From: Bacillota bacterium
GTDB lineage: Bacteria > Bacillota > Clostridia > Acetivibrionales > DTU013
NCBI GenBank assembly: GCA_023411645.1
Contig: JAEYON010000161.1
Coordinates: forward strand, 1 to 19,098
Reading direction: 5' to 3'
Length of the DNA: 19,098 nt
The notes below the pieces were generated by a model, which saw only the letters and a list, made by a program, of their open reading frames with translations, was not told the DNA's origin and did no database searches. Position 1 is the stretch's first letter. Each line of letters begins with the position of its first letter. The position numbers were made by a program, and so were the translations under genes. Below, one piece after another: positions 1-7,466 of this stretch.

Positions 1-13
1 TACTCCGCTTCAC

Positions 14-1000
14 CTAGTCCTTATAACCATTCGGGTGGTTTTTGTGCCATTGCCACGCAGTCTCAATGATTTTTGACAAATCACTGTACTTCGGCTCCCA
101 CATCAGCTCATCGCGAATCCGTTTCGAAGAGGCAACAAGCACCGCTGGATCGCCTGCCCTTCTCGGTCCTTTAACTTCCTTGATATCCACGCCGGTAACC
201 TCTCTGGCTGTTTTTATAACTTCCTTTACGGAAAAACCCGTACCGTTGCCCAGGTTGAATATATTACTTCCGCTCCCCTCCCTGAGGCTTCGCAGAGCAA
301 GTATATGAGCCGAGGCCAGATCCGTGACATGGATATAGTCCCTAATACAGCTCCCGTCCGGCGTATTATAATCTTCGCCGAATACCATGACCGAATCTCT
401 TTGCCCAAGTGCCGTCTGCAATACGATTGGGATCAGATGGGTCTCCGGCCTGTGATCTTCTCCGATCGATCCGCTGATATGGGCTCCTGCCGCATTAAAA
501 TAACGCAGTGATACATATTTGATGCCATATGCCTCATCAGCCCATTTTAGTGCCTTTTCAACAGAAAGCTTCGTCTCTCCGTACGGATTTGTCGGAAATG
601 TTCTGTCCGTCTCAAGAATGGGTATGTTTTCCGGTTCGCCATATGTTGCCGCTGTAGAAGAGAACACCAGCCTATTCACGCCGTATTCATTCATTTTCCC
701 CAATAGACGCAATGCAGACACCATATTATTATTGTAATATTTCAATGGATCAGCTACGCTTTCTCCCACAAGAGAGTCAGCTGCAAAATGAACGACTTCA
801 TCGATTTGGTTTTCCTTAAACACGCTGTCCAGAAAAGCCTCATCCCGAAGATCTCCCTGATAAAACTTTCCGCCCCGGATCGCACTCCTATGACCCTTTT
901 GCAAATTGTCAACGATGACCACTTCTTCATTTTCCGCCAGGAGCTCCCATGCGGTATGACTTCCGATATATCCTGCCCCGCCGGTTACCAATGTTGCCAT
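14..1000 (-). CDS. galE: UDP-glucose 4-epimerase GalE
   Basis: Interconverts UDP-glucose and UDP-galactose in the cytoplasm (Leloir pathway, and supply of UDP-galactose for surface glycans). The 328-residue protein has the usual length of bacterial GalE. It shows the extended short-chain dehydrogenase features: the NAD-binding glycine motif GGAGYIG at residues 7-13, the SST segment at about 114-116, and the catalytic YxxxK as Tyr140 and Lys144 (YGETK). I chose the ATG at 1000 because a GGGGGG tract lies 8 bases upstream; the in-frame GTG at 1009 would sit inside that Shine-Dalgarno region. It is transcribed divergently from the AraC-type regulator at 1189. No galK or galT lies in view, so a role in galactose breakdown versus glycan synthesis stays open. 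Family assignment is secure. Confidence 0.95.
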   Translation of the reverse strand: MATLVTGGAGYIGSHTAWELLAENEEVVIVDNLQKGHRSAIRGGKFYQGDLRDEAFLDSVFKENQIDEVVHFAADSLVGESVADPLKYYNNNMVSALRLLGKMNEYGVNRLVFSSTAATYGEPENIPILETDRTFPTNPYGETKLSVEKALKWADEAYGIKYVSLRYFNAAGAHISGSIGEDHRPETHLIPIVLQTALGQRDSVMVFGEDYNTPDGSCIRDYIHVTDLASAHILALRSLREGSGSNIFNLGNGTGFSVKEVIKTAREVTGVDIKEVKGPRRAGDPAVLVASSKRIRDELMWEPKYSDLSKIIETAWQWHKNHPNGYKD

Positions 1001-1128
1001 GATTCGCACCCCCCATCATTTATACCCCATGTTATGTAAAACTCATCCGTTCATAAACTTTCAAACTTTCTACTTCTATATTACCCTATTATGAGATGAA
1101 GTAAAATGTCCGAATGTTATTAGAATAT

Positions 1129-1136
1129 GTTATAAT
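1129..1136 (+). promoter_or_regulatory. extended -10 promoter of the AraC-type regulator
   Basis: TGTTATAAT is a perfect extended -10 element (TGnTATAAT), 53 bases before the GTG start. The expected -35 position (about 1108-1113) shows no consensus, which is usual for extended -10 promoters. The 188-bp gap between galE and this gene contains no other structure I can support beyond a short AAACTTTC direct repeat near 1055-1070. Confidence 0.5.
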
Positions 1137-1188
1137 GTTGAAATGACGGAACGAGGCGCTAAATGTCGAATAAGAGTGAGGTGGCATT

Positions 1189-2034
1189 GTGCTTGAGAAA
1201 ATGTACATCGACGAGCCCAGACATACTGACATGAACCTGTACCGTTGTGGTATCGAAGACTGCAAAAGCGGTCATTCATGGGGCCCCGCCATCAGAGATC
1301 ACTACATCATCCATTACATTCTGGGTGGAAAAGGGTTCTTTACCGTGGAAGGAACCACTTATCAGCTTGGCAAAAACGACGGCTTTTTAATATGCCCCGG
1401 TACAGTAGCCTATTACGAGGCCGATGGCACTGAACCCTGGAGCTACGGATGGGTCGGCTTCAATGGATTTAAAGCCCCTGTCTATCTGAAACAGGCCGGG
1501 CTGGACAACCAGCACCCTGTCTTTCGATATGAGAACGATAATTTCCTAAAGGAATGCCTTATAAGAATGATCAATACAAAGCAGCTTTCCAGGGGCAAAG
1601 AAATCAGGCTTATCGGACTTTTATACGAGTTCCTCTCACAGTTGGTAGAAATGACTGAAAATAATCTTCTTCAAAAAGATAATAGGAAAGAGGAGTATGT
1701 AAGAAAAGCATTAGATTATATCACAATGAATTATTCCGGGAAAATAACGATCGCTGAAATTGCCCGCCAGATTGGTCTGGATCGCAGTTATCTGTATTCT
1801 CTTTTTCAAGAATATATAAATACCTCCCCGCAGGATTATCTGATTCAATTTAGAATGGAAAAGGCCTGCGAACTTTTACAGACCACATCGCTTAGCATAG
1901 GCAGTATCGCATACTCCGTGGGTTATGAGGATCCTCTACTATTCTCAAAGACGTTTAAACAAGCAAGGGGCCTGCCCCCCAGAGAATACAGAAAGGCCTG
2001 TCTGAAGCAGAATACACTCATCAGACAGACCTGA
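1189..2034 (+). CDS. AraC-family transcriptional regulator with N-terminal cupin domain
   Basis: A cytoplasmic one-component regulator of 281 residues. Residues about 20-150 form the cupin-like effector domain of sugar-responsive AraC proteins (glycine turns near 46-54, then a GxxxxICPG-type strand near 65-71). Residues about 170-270 are the AraC double helix-turn-helix: first HTH at about 186-207 (IAEIARQIGLDRSYLYSLF), second at about 236-269, ending in the usual GLPPREYRK. The GTG start follows GAGGTG at 1178-1183; an ATG at 1201 is also possible but lies far from a ribosome binding site. It diverges from galE and converges on the CopZ-like gene. Related regulators of this build (MsmR/RafR type) control glycoside use, but the target here is not visible; galE is a candidate only by position. 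Confidence 0.88.
   Translation: MLEKMYIDEPRHTDMNLYRCGIEDCKSGHSWGPAIRDHYIIHYILGGKGFFTVEGTTYQLGKNDGFLICPGTVAYYEADGTEPWSYGWVGFNGFKAPVYLKQAGLDNQHPVFRYENDNFLKECLIRMINTKQLSRGKEIRLIGLLYEFLSQLVEMTENNLLQKDNRKEEYVRKALDYITMNYSGKITIAEIARQIGLDRSYLYSLFQEYINTSPQDYLIQFRMEKACELLQTTSLSIGSIAYSVGYEDPLLFSKTFKQARGLPPREYRKACLKQNTLIRQT
1994..2032 (-). terminator. hairpin across the end of the AraC-type gene, probable terminator of the CopZ-like gene
   Basis: AGGCCTGTCTGA at 1994-2005 and TCAGACAGACCT at 2021-2032 form a 12-bp inverted repeat around a 15-base loop. Read on the minus strand the single mismatch becomes a G-U pair and the stem is followed by TTTCTGTATTCT, so it works better as a terminator for the minus-strand gene at 2055-2267. 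It lies entirely within the last codons of the plus-strand regulator gene. Confidence 0.5.
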
Positions 2035-2054
2035 AAATCAATAACCCAATGTTT

Positions 2055-2267
2055 CTACTTTACATCATAGCCCTGGTCTTCGATTGTACCCCGAATTGTA
2101 TCTAGTTCCACCTTATCGGGATCATACTCAACGATAACTTTTTTCGTTTCCAGGTCCACTATTACACTGTCTACACCGTTCAAGGCGCCTACTGCTTTTT
2201 TTACGGTGTTTTCACAATGGCTGCAGGACATTCCTTCAACATTGATTGCTTTTGTTTCCTTAGACAT
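2055..2267 (-). CDS. CopZ-like heavy-metal-associated (HMA) domain protein
   Basis: A 70-residue protein made of a single HMA (MerP/CopZ/Atx1) fold. The metal-binding loop GMSCSHC has its two cysteines at residues 15 and 18, and the C-terminus GTIEDQGYDV matches the end of the beta-alpha-beta-beta-alpha-beta fold. Family members carry Cu(I) in the cytoplasm and hand it to P-type ATPases or repressors. The ATG at 2267 is chosen because GGAGGA stands 4-5 bases upstream. No CopA ATPase or CsoR/CopY repressor lies in the window, so it is an isolated chaperone with its own promoter. Copper as the metal is inferred from the family. Confidence 0.88.
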   Translation of the reverse strand: MSKETKAINVEGMSCSHCENTVKKAVGALNGVDSVIVDLETKKVIVEYDPDKVELDTIRGTIEDQGYDVK

Positions 2268-2303
2268 AAAATCCTCCAATGAAATGTATACTACTTGATT
2301 TCT

Positions 2304-2332
2304 ATTATAGCCTGATAATTAGACATCGTTAA
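2304..2332 (-). promoter_or_regulatory. promoter of the CopZ-like gene
   Basis: On the minus strand a TATAAT (plus 2304-2309) lies 17 bases after TTAACG (2327-2332, four of six bases of the -35 consensus). The start of transcription would fall near 2297, about 30 bases before the ATG. The -35 overlaps the T-run of the fold-back that ends the neighbouring importer operon. Confidence 0.55.
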
Positions 2333-2454
2333 AAAATAACTTCCCCTAATCTTATCCAGGGAACTACACTAACCAGGCTGCATGGACGAGCAGCATACGC
2401 AGTATGCGACCAGTCCGTTCCATTCTCCGTAAAAGAAGCGGAAGTAATTTTTAT
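2331..2454. repeat. large A/T-flanked fold-back, probable terminator region of the importer operon
   Basis: This gene-free stretch is strongly self-complementary. Outer arms AAAAATAACTTCC (near 2332-2344) and GGAAGTAATTTTT (near 2440-2452) are imperfect inverted repeats; in either direction the outer stem ends in a T-run. Inside it GCATAC/GTATGC (2393-2398, 2402-2407) forms a tight hairpin, with GGAC/GTCC (2384-2387, 2413-2416) further out. It could be a long bidirectional terminator for the substrate-binding gene, or a small palindromic repeat element. Confidence 0.45.
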
Positions 2455-2517
2455 TCGAGCCTTAGCTGTATCATAATTACCCGGGCTATGAATTTTTAAA
2501 CTGCATTTTCTATTGTA

Positions 2518-3525
2518 CTACTTCTTGCTTATCTTTTCCATTGCTTTTTTCGCATATGTATTATCGACCAGATCTTCATAGGGAGCCACCTTATCCAACT
2601 CTCCGGCAGTCTTCATGACCTCCTGAAGCAGATCAAGCCATTCCTTTTTCATTATAGGGTCCGTGCACCAGGTATCTTGCTCTTTGTATCTTTTTACAAC
2701 TATCGCAAGCAGTTCCTCATCGGAGTCTGGGAATGAGGGCTTTAGCACCTCCGCCACCTCTTGCGGGGTATGGGAATCCACCCATATCTGCCCTCGATAT
2801 ATTGCATTAGTAAACTTCTGCATCACACCGGGATTTTTCTTCATGTAACTTTTGTTTGCGTAATATGCGGTATACGGAATCTCACCGCTGTCCTTACCCA
2901 TGGATGCTACAATTGTTCCCTTACCTTCTCTCTCAAGCGTTGAAGCAACCGGTTCAAACAGTGTTACATAATCTCCGCTTCCTCCTGTAAACGCTCCTCC
3001 CATCAATGCAAACTGAACGCTGGTATCCACAGTAACGTCCTTTCCCGGTTCCATGCCGTATTTCTTTAGTACATATTCAAGCGTCATTTCCGGAACGCCG
3101 CCCTTTCTTCCACCAATTATGGTCTTTCCTCTGACATTGGTCCACTTGAAATCAGGCTCCGGTTCTCTTCCTACCAAAAAGGAGCCATCGCGTTTTGTCA
3201 ACTGGGCAAATACTACCGCATAGTCCTCTTTTCCCTCGTTATAGACATAGATTGCGGCTTCAGGCCCTGAAAATCCAATATCCGCCTGTCCTGACAGAAC
3301 TGCCGTCATCACCTTATCTGCACCCTGTCCGTTGATCAGTTCTATGGAAAGCCCTTCTTCCTCGAAATAGCCCAGATTCAGCGCTGCATATTGCGGCGCA
3401 TAGAAAATGGAATGTGTGACCTCACTGAGCCTTACCTTGATCATGCCCTTTTCCCCGCATGCCGTAAAAACCATAGATAGGCTTAAAACCAATATTGAGA
3501 CTATCAGCATTTTGATGAATTTCAT
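2518..3525 (-). CDS. ABC importer substrate-binding lipoprotein, NMT1/SsuA/ThiY class
   Basis: Extracellular solute-binding protein of a type I importer, anchored by lipid. The 335-residue product starts with a short basic segment, a hydrophobic stretch and the lipobox FTAC, giving lipidated Cys23. The mature part shows the NMT1-like layout: a beta strand followed by the FYAPQYAALNLGYFEEEGL motif near residues 40-60, then the QADIGFSGPEAA segment that contacts ligand in this fold. The ATG at 3525 is chosen because GGGAGG lies about 7 bases upstream. It is the last gene of a three-gene operon with a permease and an ATPase. Close families carry sulfonates, taurine, nitrate, riboflavin or thiamine precursors; the sequence does not discriminate among them. 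Confidence 0.9.
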   Translation of the reverse strand: MKFIKMLIVSILVLSLSMVFTACGEKGMIKVRLSEVTHSIFYAPQYAALNLGYFEEEGLSIELINGQGADKVMTAVLSGQADIGFSGPEAAIYVYNEGKEDYAVVFAQLTKRDGSFLVGREPEPDFKWTNVRGKTIIGGRKGGVPEMTLEYVLKKYGMEPGKDVTVDTSVQFALMGGAFTGGSGDYVTLFEPVASTLEREGKGTIVASMGKDSGEIPYTAYYANKSYMKKNPGVMQKFTNAIYRGQIWVDSHTPQEVAEVLKPSFPDSDEELLAIVVKRYKEQDTWCTDPIMKKEWLDLLQEVMKTAGELDKVAPYEDLVDNTYAKKAMEKISKK

Positions 3526-3566
3526 TGCATTACTCCCTCCCATCTGTACCATTTCATTGTTCGATT

Positions 3567-4433
3567 TTACATGTCTCTTGTAAAAGTATGTCTGCCATTT
3601 TTCATCATTAGTTTCTCAAAATATACGACTCCCTGGTACATCAGCGCAGCAGCTGCAGCAAGGATCAATACGGTCGTCATGACAAGATCCAGTTGGAAAA
3701 CCTGACCTCCGTAAACGATGAGGTAGCCCAATCCCGCTTTTGACACAAGAAATTCCCCGACAATGACGCCGACCCATGATAAGCCGACATTGATTTTCAG
3801 AGCATTGATAATGACCGGATAGCTAGAAGGAAGAACCACCTTGGTCAACACCTGGAGCCGTTTTGCGCCAAAGGTCCGCACCAGCTTGATCTTGTCCTGA
3901 TCGGTTGCCAGAAAACCGTTCAGCACCTCCAGAACAGTAACAATCATGGATATGGCCAGCGCCATCACAATAATAGATGCGGCTCCGGCTCCTATCCACA
4001 CAATGAAGATCGGCCCAAGAGCTATTTTGGGGAGGCTGTTCAGTATGACCAAATAGGGCTCCAGCGTTTTTGCCAAAAATTCGGACCACCATAGAATGAC
4101 GGCTGCAGTCGTTCCGACTATTGTCCCAAGCACAAACCCGACAATCGTTTCAAAGCAGGTAATACCCGTATGGTAAAACAGTTTTCCTTCACGATACAGG
4201 TTTACCAGCGTTTTAAGAACCCTTGAGGGCTGGCTTGTGATAAAAGCATCGATGACCTTCAACTCCGCCATGATCTCCCATAGAAGAAAAAACGCAATCA
4301 GAATTAAGAATCTAGCTGTAAAAATCAATATTTTACGCTGTCTGACCTTATTCAGAAACTCCCGCTGCTCTTTTGAAATAATGTATTCCCGCTTCTCTTT
4401 TAAAACAAAAAACTTTTTTTTACACATGTACAT
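3567..4433 (-). CDS. ABC importer permease, SsuC/TauC/ThiX class
   Basis: Inner-membrane permease of 288 residues with a charged N-terminal cytoplasmic segment (about 1-35), a first membrane helix at about 36-55 and several more to about 270. The coupling (EAA-type) loop that docks on the ATPase is visible at about 186-208, including FGAKRLQVLTKVVLPSSYP. The ATG at 4433 is preceded by GGAAGG six bases upstream and overlaps the end of the ATPase gene by 14 bases, which points to translational coupling; a second ATG lies at 4427. Together with the ATPase and the lipoprotein it forms a complete importer. The N-terminal extension is somewhat long and lysine-rich. Confidence 0.92.
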   Translation of the reverse strand: MYMCKKKFFVLKEKREYIISKEQREFLNKVRQRKILIFTARFLILIAFFLLWEIMAELKVIDAFITSQPSRVLKTLVNLYREGKLFYHTGITCFETIVGFVLGTIVGTTAAVILWWSEFLAKTLEPYLVILNSLPKIALGPIFIVWIGAGAASIIVMALAISMIVTVLEVLNGFLATDQDKIKLVRTFGAKRLQVLTKVVLPSSYPVIINALKINVGLSWVGVIVGEFLVSKAGLGYLIVYGGQVFQLDLVMTTVLILAAAAALMYQGVVYFEKLMMKNGRHTFTRDM

Positions 4434-5187
4434 CGAGATCCTTCCATATCCGGTTGAAATAACGCCTGAATTCGGGTGCTTCTCTGGAATTCATCGGCGT
4501 GCGGTTTGCACAGCTCAACTTAATGTCGTAAATACTTTTTATCGTTCCCGGTCTTTTTGACAAAACAACTGTCCGGTCAGCCATGCTGATACTCTCAGCA
4601 ATATCATGAGTCACCAGTATGGCTGTCTTGTTTTCTCTTTTAATAATGAGGTAAATGTCCTCCGCTACCGCCAGGCGAGTCTGATAATCCAGAGCGGAAA
4701 ATGCCTCGTCCAACAGCAGGATCTTCGGATTGACGGCAAGCGTCCTGATCAGGGCTGCACGTTGTCGCATACCTCCAGATAGCTGGTTTGGATATTTATC
4801 CTTGAACTCCGAAAGACCATATGTATCAAGAAGCTGTAAAACAAAGGCCTTTGTCCTTGCGTTCAGAGTATGTGTTATCTCCAGCCCCAGTTGCACATTT
4901 TCCAGAATGGTCCTCCATTCAAATAGATAGTCCTTTTGAAGCATGTACCCTACCTGGTTTGATGGGCCGGAAACCCGCCTTCCCGCAATTTCAACCTCTC
5001 CGCAGGAGGGCGGCAGGAGTCCTGCCAACAAGGATAGAAGCGTTGATTTACCGCAGCCACTGGGTCCGACAATACTGATAAACTCCCCTTCCTCCACTGT
5101 CAGATCTATATTCTCCAGCGCCGTGATCTCTCCGTTGACCGAATGATATCTCATACCGAGATTATGTACCTGAACTGCTGCACCCAA
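4420..5187 (-). CDS. ABC importer ATPase, SsuB/TauB class
   Basis: Cytoplasmic ATPase of 255 residues that powers the importer encoded by the next two genes. All nucleotide-binding motifs are intact: Walker A GPSGCGKST at 41-49, Q-loop Gln84, signature LSGGMRQR at 136-143, Walker B ILLLDE at 156-161, and the switch histidine His194 in LVTHD. The start is a TTG at 5187: GGAGG lies 8 bases upstream, and the nearest in-frame ATG would remove the first beta strand. First gene of the operon; the following permease overlaps its stop codon. The class handles nitrate, sulfonates, taurine and pyrimidine-type compounds. Confidence 0.92.
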   Translation of the reverse strand: MGAAVQVHNLGMRYHSVNGEITALENIDLTVEEGEFISIVGPSGCGKSTLLSLLAGLLPPSCGEVEIAGRRVSGPSNQVGYMLQKDYLFEWRTILENVQLGLEITHTLNARTKAFVLQLLDTYGLSEFKDKYPNQLSGGMRQRAALIRTLAVNPKILLLDEAFSALDYQTRLAVAEDIYLIIKRENKTAILVTHDIAESISMADRTVVLSKRPGTIKSIYDIKLSCANRTPMNSREAPEFRRYFNRIWKDLDVHV

Positions 5188-5215
5188 TTTATTATCCTCC
5201 GTGTCTTCATACCTT

Positions 5216-5242
5216 GATATACTATATGAAACACACAGTCAA
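5216..5242 (-). promoter_or_regulatory. possible promoter of the NMT1-class importer operon
   Basis: On the minus strand TTGACT (plus 5237-5242) stands 15 bases before TATATC (5216-5221), about 30 bases ahead of the TTG start. Spacing is short and the -10 imperfect, so this is tentative. I looked for a thiamine pyrophosphate riboswitch in this leader and found none. Confidence 0.3.
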
Positions 5243-5291
5243 TTTGCTTTTGCCGCAGAAAAAAATAAGTGTGAGGAATTTTTATTTGGCA

Positions 5292-5305
5292 TATTCCATG
5301 GAATA
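5292..5305. promoter_or_regulatory. 14-bp perfect palindrome, possible operator
   Basis: TATTCCATGGAATA is a perfect palindrome in the divergent region between the two importer operons, 46 bases upstream of the -35 of the carbohydrate operon. It has the size of a dimeric regulator site; no regulator can be assigned. Confidence 0.4.
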
Positions 5306-5321
5306 CAGGAAATAAGCACAT

Positions 5322-5350
5322 TTGACATGTGTGAAAATCAAATCTGTCAA
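5322..5350. promoter_or_regulatory. inverted repeat directly upstream of the carbohydrate-operon promoter
   Basis: TTGACA at 5322-5327 and TGTCAA at 5345-5350 form an inverted repeat with a 17-base spacer (23-base centre spacing), ending one base before the -35 box at 5351. That position suits an activator. The regulator encoded at 9240 is a candidate, although AraC proteins more often bind direct repeats. Confidence 0.35.
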
Positions 5351-5379
5351 TTGCCATAAATTTTAACGTCGTATACAAT
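5351..5379 (+). promoter_or_regulatory. promoter of the carbohydrate importer operon
   Basis: TTGCCA (5351-5356) and TACAAT (5374-5379) each match five of six consensus bases and are separated by the optimal 17 bases. Transcription would start near 5386, leaving a leader of about 70 bases that contains a small inverted repeat TATTGA/TCAATA (5412-5417, 5424-5429). Confidence 0.55.
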
Positions 5380-5457
5380 TTAAGTAAATAGAGGGCTTTC
5401 CAACCTCAATTTATTGATAATAGTCAATATATTATATGCAACGGAGAGTATCACATT

Positions 5458-6414
5458 ATGTCAAAAAATACAAAGCTCATGAAGCCCATATCGAGTGCCC
5501 GGTTTGCAACAAAATGGAAGCTGATTAAAAGCAATTATATCCTTTATATTATGATATCAATGCCGATGCTGTATTTTATTTTGTTCAGGTACATTCCCAT
5601 GACGAACATTGTGATTGCCTTCAAAGATTTCAATATGTTTAAATCTGTCTGGGAGAGCCCATGGGCTGATGATATTTTCAAGTACTTCAAAATGGCTTTT
5701 TCATCACTTGACTTTTTGCGAGCCCTACGTAATACTATTCTGTTGAATTTTCTCGACCTGTTGGCAGGCTTCCCGGTTCCGATCATACTGGCCTTGCTGC
5801 TTAATGAAATTGCCTTTAAGAAATTTAAACGCATTACACAGACTATCTTATATATGCCGCACTTTCTCTCCTGGATTATTATCAGCGGTATGGCTATGCA
5901 AATTTTTGCGCCGGAAAATGGACTCATCAACATCCTGCTTTCACGCATGGGATATAACACAATTCCATTTTTGAGTAATCCCTTACTTTGGGTAATCACC
6001 TATGTTTTTCTTGGTGTATGGCAGAGTGCGGGTTATAATACTATTGTTTATCTTGCTGCCATTACAGGCATCAACCCTGAGCTATATGAAGCATCAGAAA
6101 TGGACGGTGCAGGACGCCTCCGTAAAATTTGGCATGTTACCCTACCCGGCATCCGTCCCACTATCGTAGTTATGCTTATTCTGAACCTAGGCCGCATACT
6201 GAACATTTCTTTTGACCGGCCTTATGCAATGGGTAACTTTCTGGTACGCAATTACTCAGATGTTATCAGCACCTATGTTTTTCGGGTAGGTATACAATCC
6301 CAGCAATTTTCTCTGGCTACCGCAGTTGGCCTTTTTCAATCACTGGTTTGCGTAGTATTCCTTATAGCGGCCAACACTATATCAGAGCGTTTGGGCGAGC
6401 GCGGTATCTGGTAG
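5458..6414 (+). CDS. carbohydrate ABC transporter permease, LplB/YtcP-partner type
   Basis: Inner-membrane subunit of a CUT1-class sugar importer, 318 residues. A cytoplasmic N-terminus is followed by a membrane helix at about 27-48 and further helices up to about 310. The coupling loop with the EAA signature, EASEMDGAGRLRKIWHVTLP, lies at about 211-230. The RYIPMTNIVIAFKDFN segment after the first helix is typical of the LplB/polysaccharide-uptake subgroup. GGAGAG stands 9 bases before the ATG. It is the first gene of an operon with a second permease (31 bases downstream) and a large binding lipoprotein. No ATPase gene accompanies them, as is common in this subgroup, which uses a shared MsmX-like ATPase. 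Confidence 0.93.
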   Translation: MSKNTKLMKPISSARFATKWKLIKSNYILYIMISMPMLYFILFRYIPMTNIVIAFKDFNMFKSVWESPWADDIFKYFKMAFSSLDFLRALRNTILLNFLDLLAGFPVPIILALLLNEIAFKKFKRITQTILYMPHFLSWIIISGMAMQIFAPENGLINILLSRMGYNTIPFLSNPLLWVITYVFLGVWQSAGYNTIVYLAAITGINPELYEASEMDGAGRLRKIWHVTLPGIRPTIVVMLILNLGRILNISFDRPYAMGNFLVRNYSDVISTYVFRVGIQSQQFSLATAVGLFQSLVCVVFLIAANTISERLGERGIW

Positions 6415-6444
6415 GAGCATACTCATCAGAAAGGATTGAATAAC

Positions 6445-7359
6445 ATGCGCAATATAAATAACAACATAAAAACAACCGGCAGGGACGGTATCGTAAAATC
6501 CGGAAATAATGCTATAATAGATGCTTTTATTGTTGTCCTTGCAGCCTTAGCGGCGCTTGTCTGTCTGGTGCCCATGCTGAATGTGGCTGCTACCTCTCTG
6601 AGCTCCGAGATATCAATCATTAACCGGCAGGTATTCATATGGCCGGTGGACCTGGACCTTGAACCGTATAAAAGTGTGTTTTCGGATAAAAGCATGCTTA
6701 ATTCTCTTGGACTTACGGCTCTGCTGACAGTCGTAAGCACGACATTTTCAATGCTTATGACGATTTTATGTGCTTATCCTCTATCGCAAAAAAAGTTTGT
6801 AGGTCGGGGTATATTCAATACCATTATAATCCTTACAATGTATTTCAATGCCGGAATAATTCCTGATTACCTTAACATCAAGCGTCTGGGCCTGCTGGAT
6901 AATTTCTGGGCAATGGTTCTGCCTATTGGAATCAGCGTGTTTAACATGATTATTATTAAATCGTTTTTCCAGGGCCTGCCTGATAGTCTGCATGAATCAG
7001 CGGAGATCGACGGCGCTTCCCATTGGACGATTCTCTTTCGTATTTATATTCCGCTTTCCCTCCCTGCTCTGGCAACCATAGCTCTCTTTTATGCGGTGAG
7101 CCGCTGGAACGGCTTTCAGGATGTACGATTTTACATCTCAAGTCCTAGATTATATCCGCTTCAGTTTAAGCTCTTCCAGATTATAAGCAATCTTTCTTCC
7201 GTAGAATCCAGCATGGAGGGGATTGCCGGGCCAAGTATTGCAAAGGAAAGTATGAAGTCAGCAAGCATTATGTTTGCGACCATTCCAATTTTGATGATCT
7301 ACCCTTGGCTGCAGCGTTACTTTGTGACAGGTGTCACATTAGGCGCAATTAAGGGGTAG
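6445..7359 (+). CDS. carbohydrate ABC transporter permease, LplC/YtcP type
   Basis: Second membrane subunit of the sugar importer, 304 residues. After a basic N-terminus the first membrane helix is at about 22-45; the coupling loop ESAEIDGASHWTILFRIYIP is at about 184-203, and the C-terminus ends in the family pattern RYFVTGVTLGAIKG. The ATG at 6445 is chosen because AAGGA lies 9 bases upstream; a TTG at 6436 would abut that ribosome binding site. It pairs with the permease at 5458 to form the heterodimeric channel for the lipoprotein encoded at 7467. Confidence 0.93.
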   Translation: MRNINNNIKTTGRDGIVKSGNNAIIDAFIVVLAALAALVCLVPMLNVAATSLSSEISIINRQVFIWPVDLDLEPYKSVFSDKSMLNSLGLTALLTVVSTTFSMLMTILCAYPLSQKKFVGRGIFNTIIILTMYFNAGIIPDYLNIKRLGLLDNFWAMVLPIGISVFNMIIIKSFFQGLPDSLHESAEIDGASHWTILFRIYIPLSLPALATIALFYAVSRWNGFQDVRFYISSPRLYPLQFKLFQIISNLSSVESSMEGIAGPSIAKESMKSASIMFATIPILMIYPWLQRYFVTGVTLGAIKG

Positions 7360-7390
7360 ACCCCTTCCCGCCTTCATTAGAGTGCGGACA

Positions 7391-7438
7391 ATATCCAATG
7401 GATTCAACCGTTGCGCCGGATGGTGCAACGGTGGATAT
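7391..7438 (+). promoter_or_regulatory. intergenic stem-loop before the sugar-binding lipoprotein gene
   Basis: ACCGTTGC (7407-7414) and GCAACGGT (7425-7432) form a perfect 8-bp stem with a 10-base loop. Outer arms ATATCC (7391-7396) and GGATAT (7433-7438) extend it with a 10-base bulge on the left side. No T-run follows, so it is not a terminator. Its place between permease and binding-protein genes fits an mRNA-stabilising or processing structure that raises binding-protein output. Confidence 0.45.
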
Positions 7439-7466
7439 CATAAATAAACAAGGAGGAACATATCTT

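Noticed and set aside
5188..5457. Thiamine pyrophosphate riboswitch ahead of the NMT1-class importer
   Set aside because: The binding protein resembles ThiY-type proteins, so I looked for the conserved CUGAGA and downstream GAUAAUGCCAGCG-like segments on the minus strand; neither is present.
5544..5999. 151-codon frame on the minus strand
   Set aside because: Antisense to the first sugar permease, which has a full-length family match.
7398..7466. Earlier ATG for the sugar-binding lipoprotein
   Set aside because: It has no ribosome binding site, lies in a stem-loop and would put 23 polar residues before the lipoprotein signal; the ATG at 7467 has AGGAGG at good distance.
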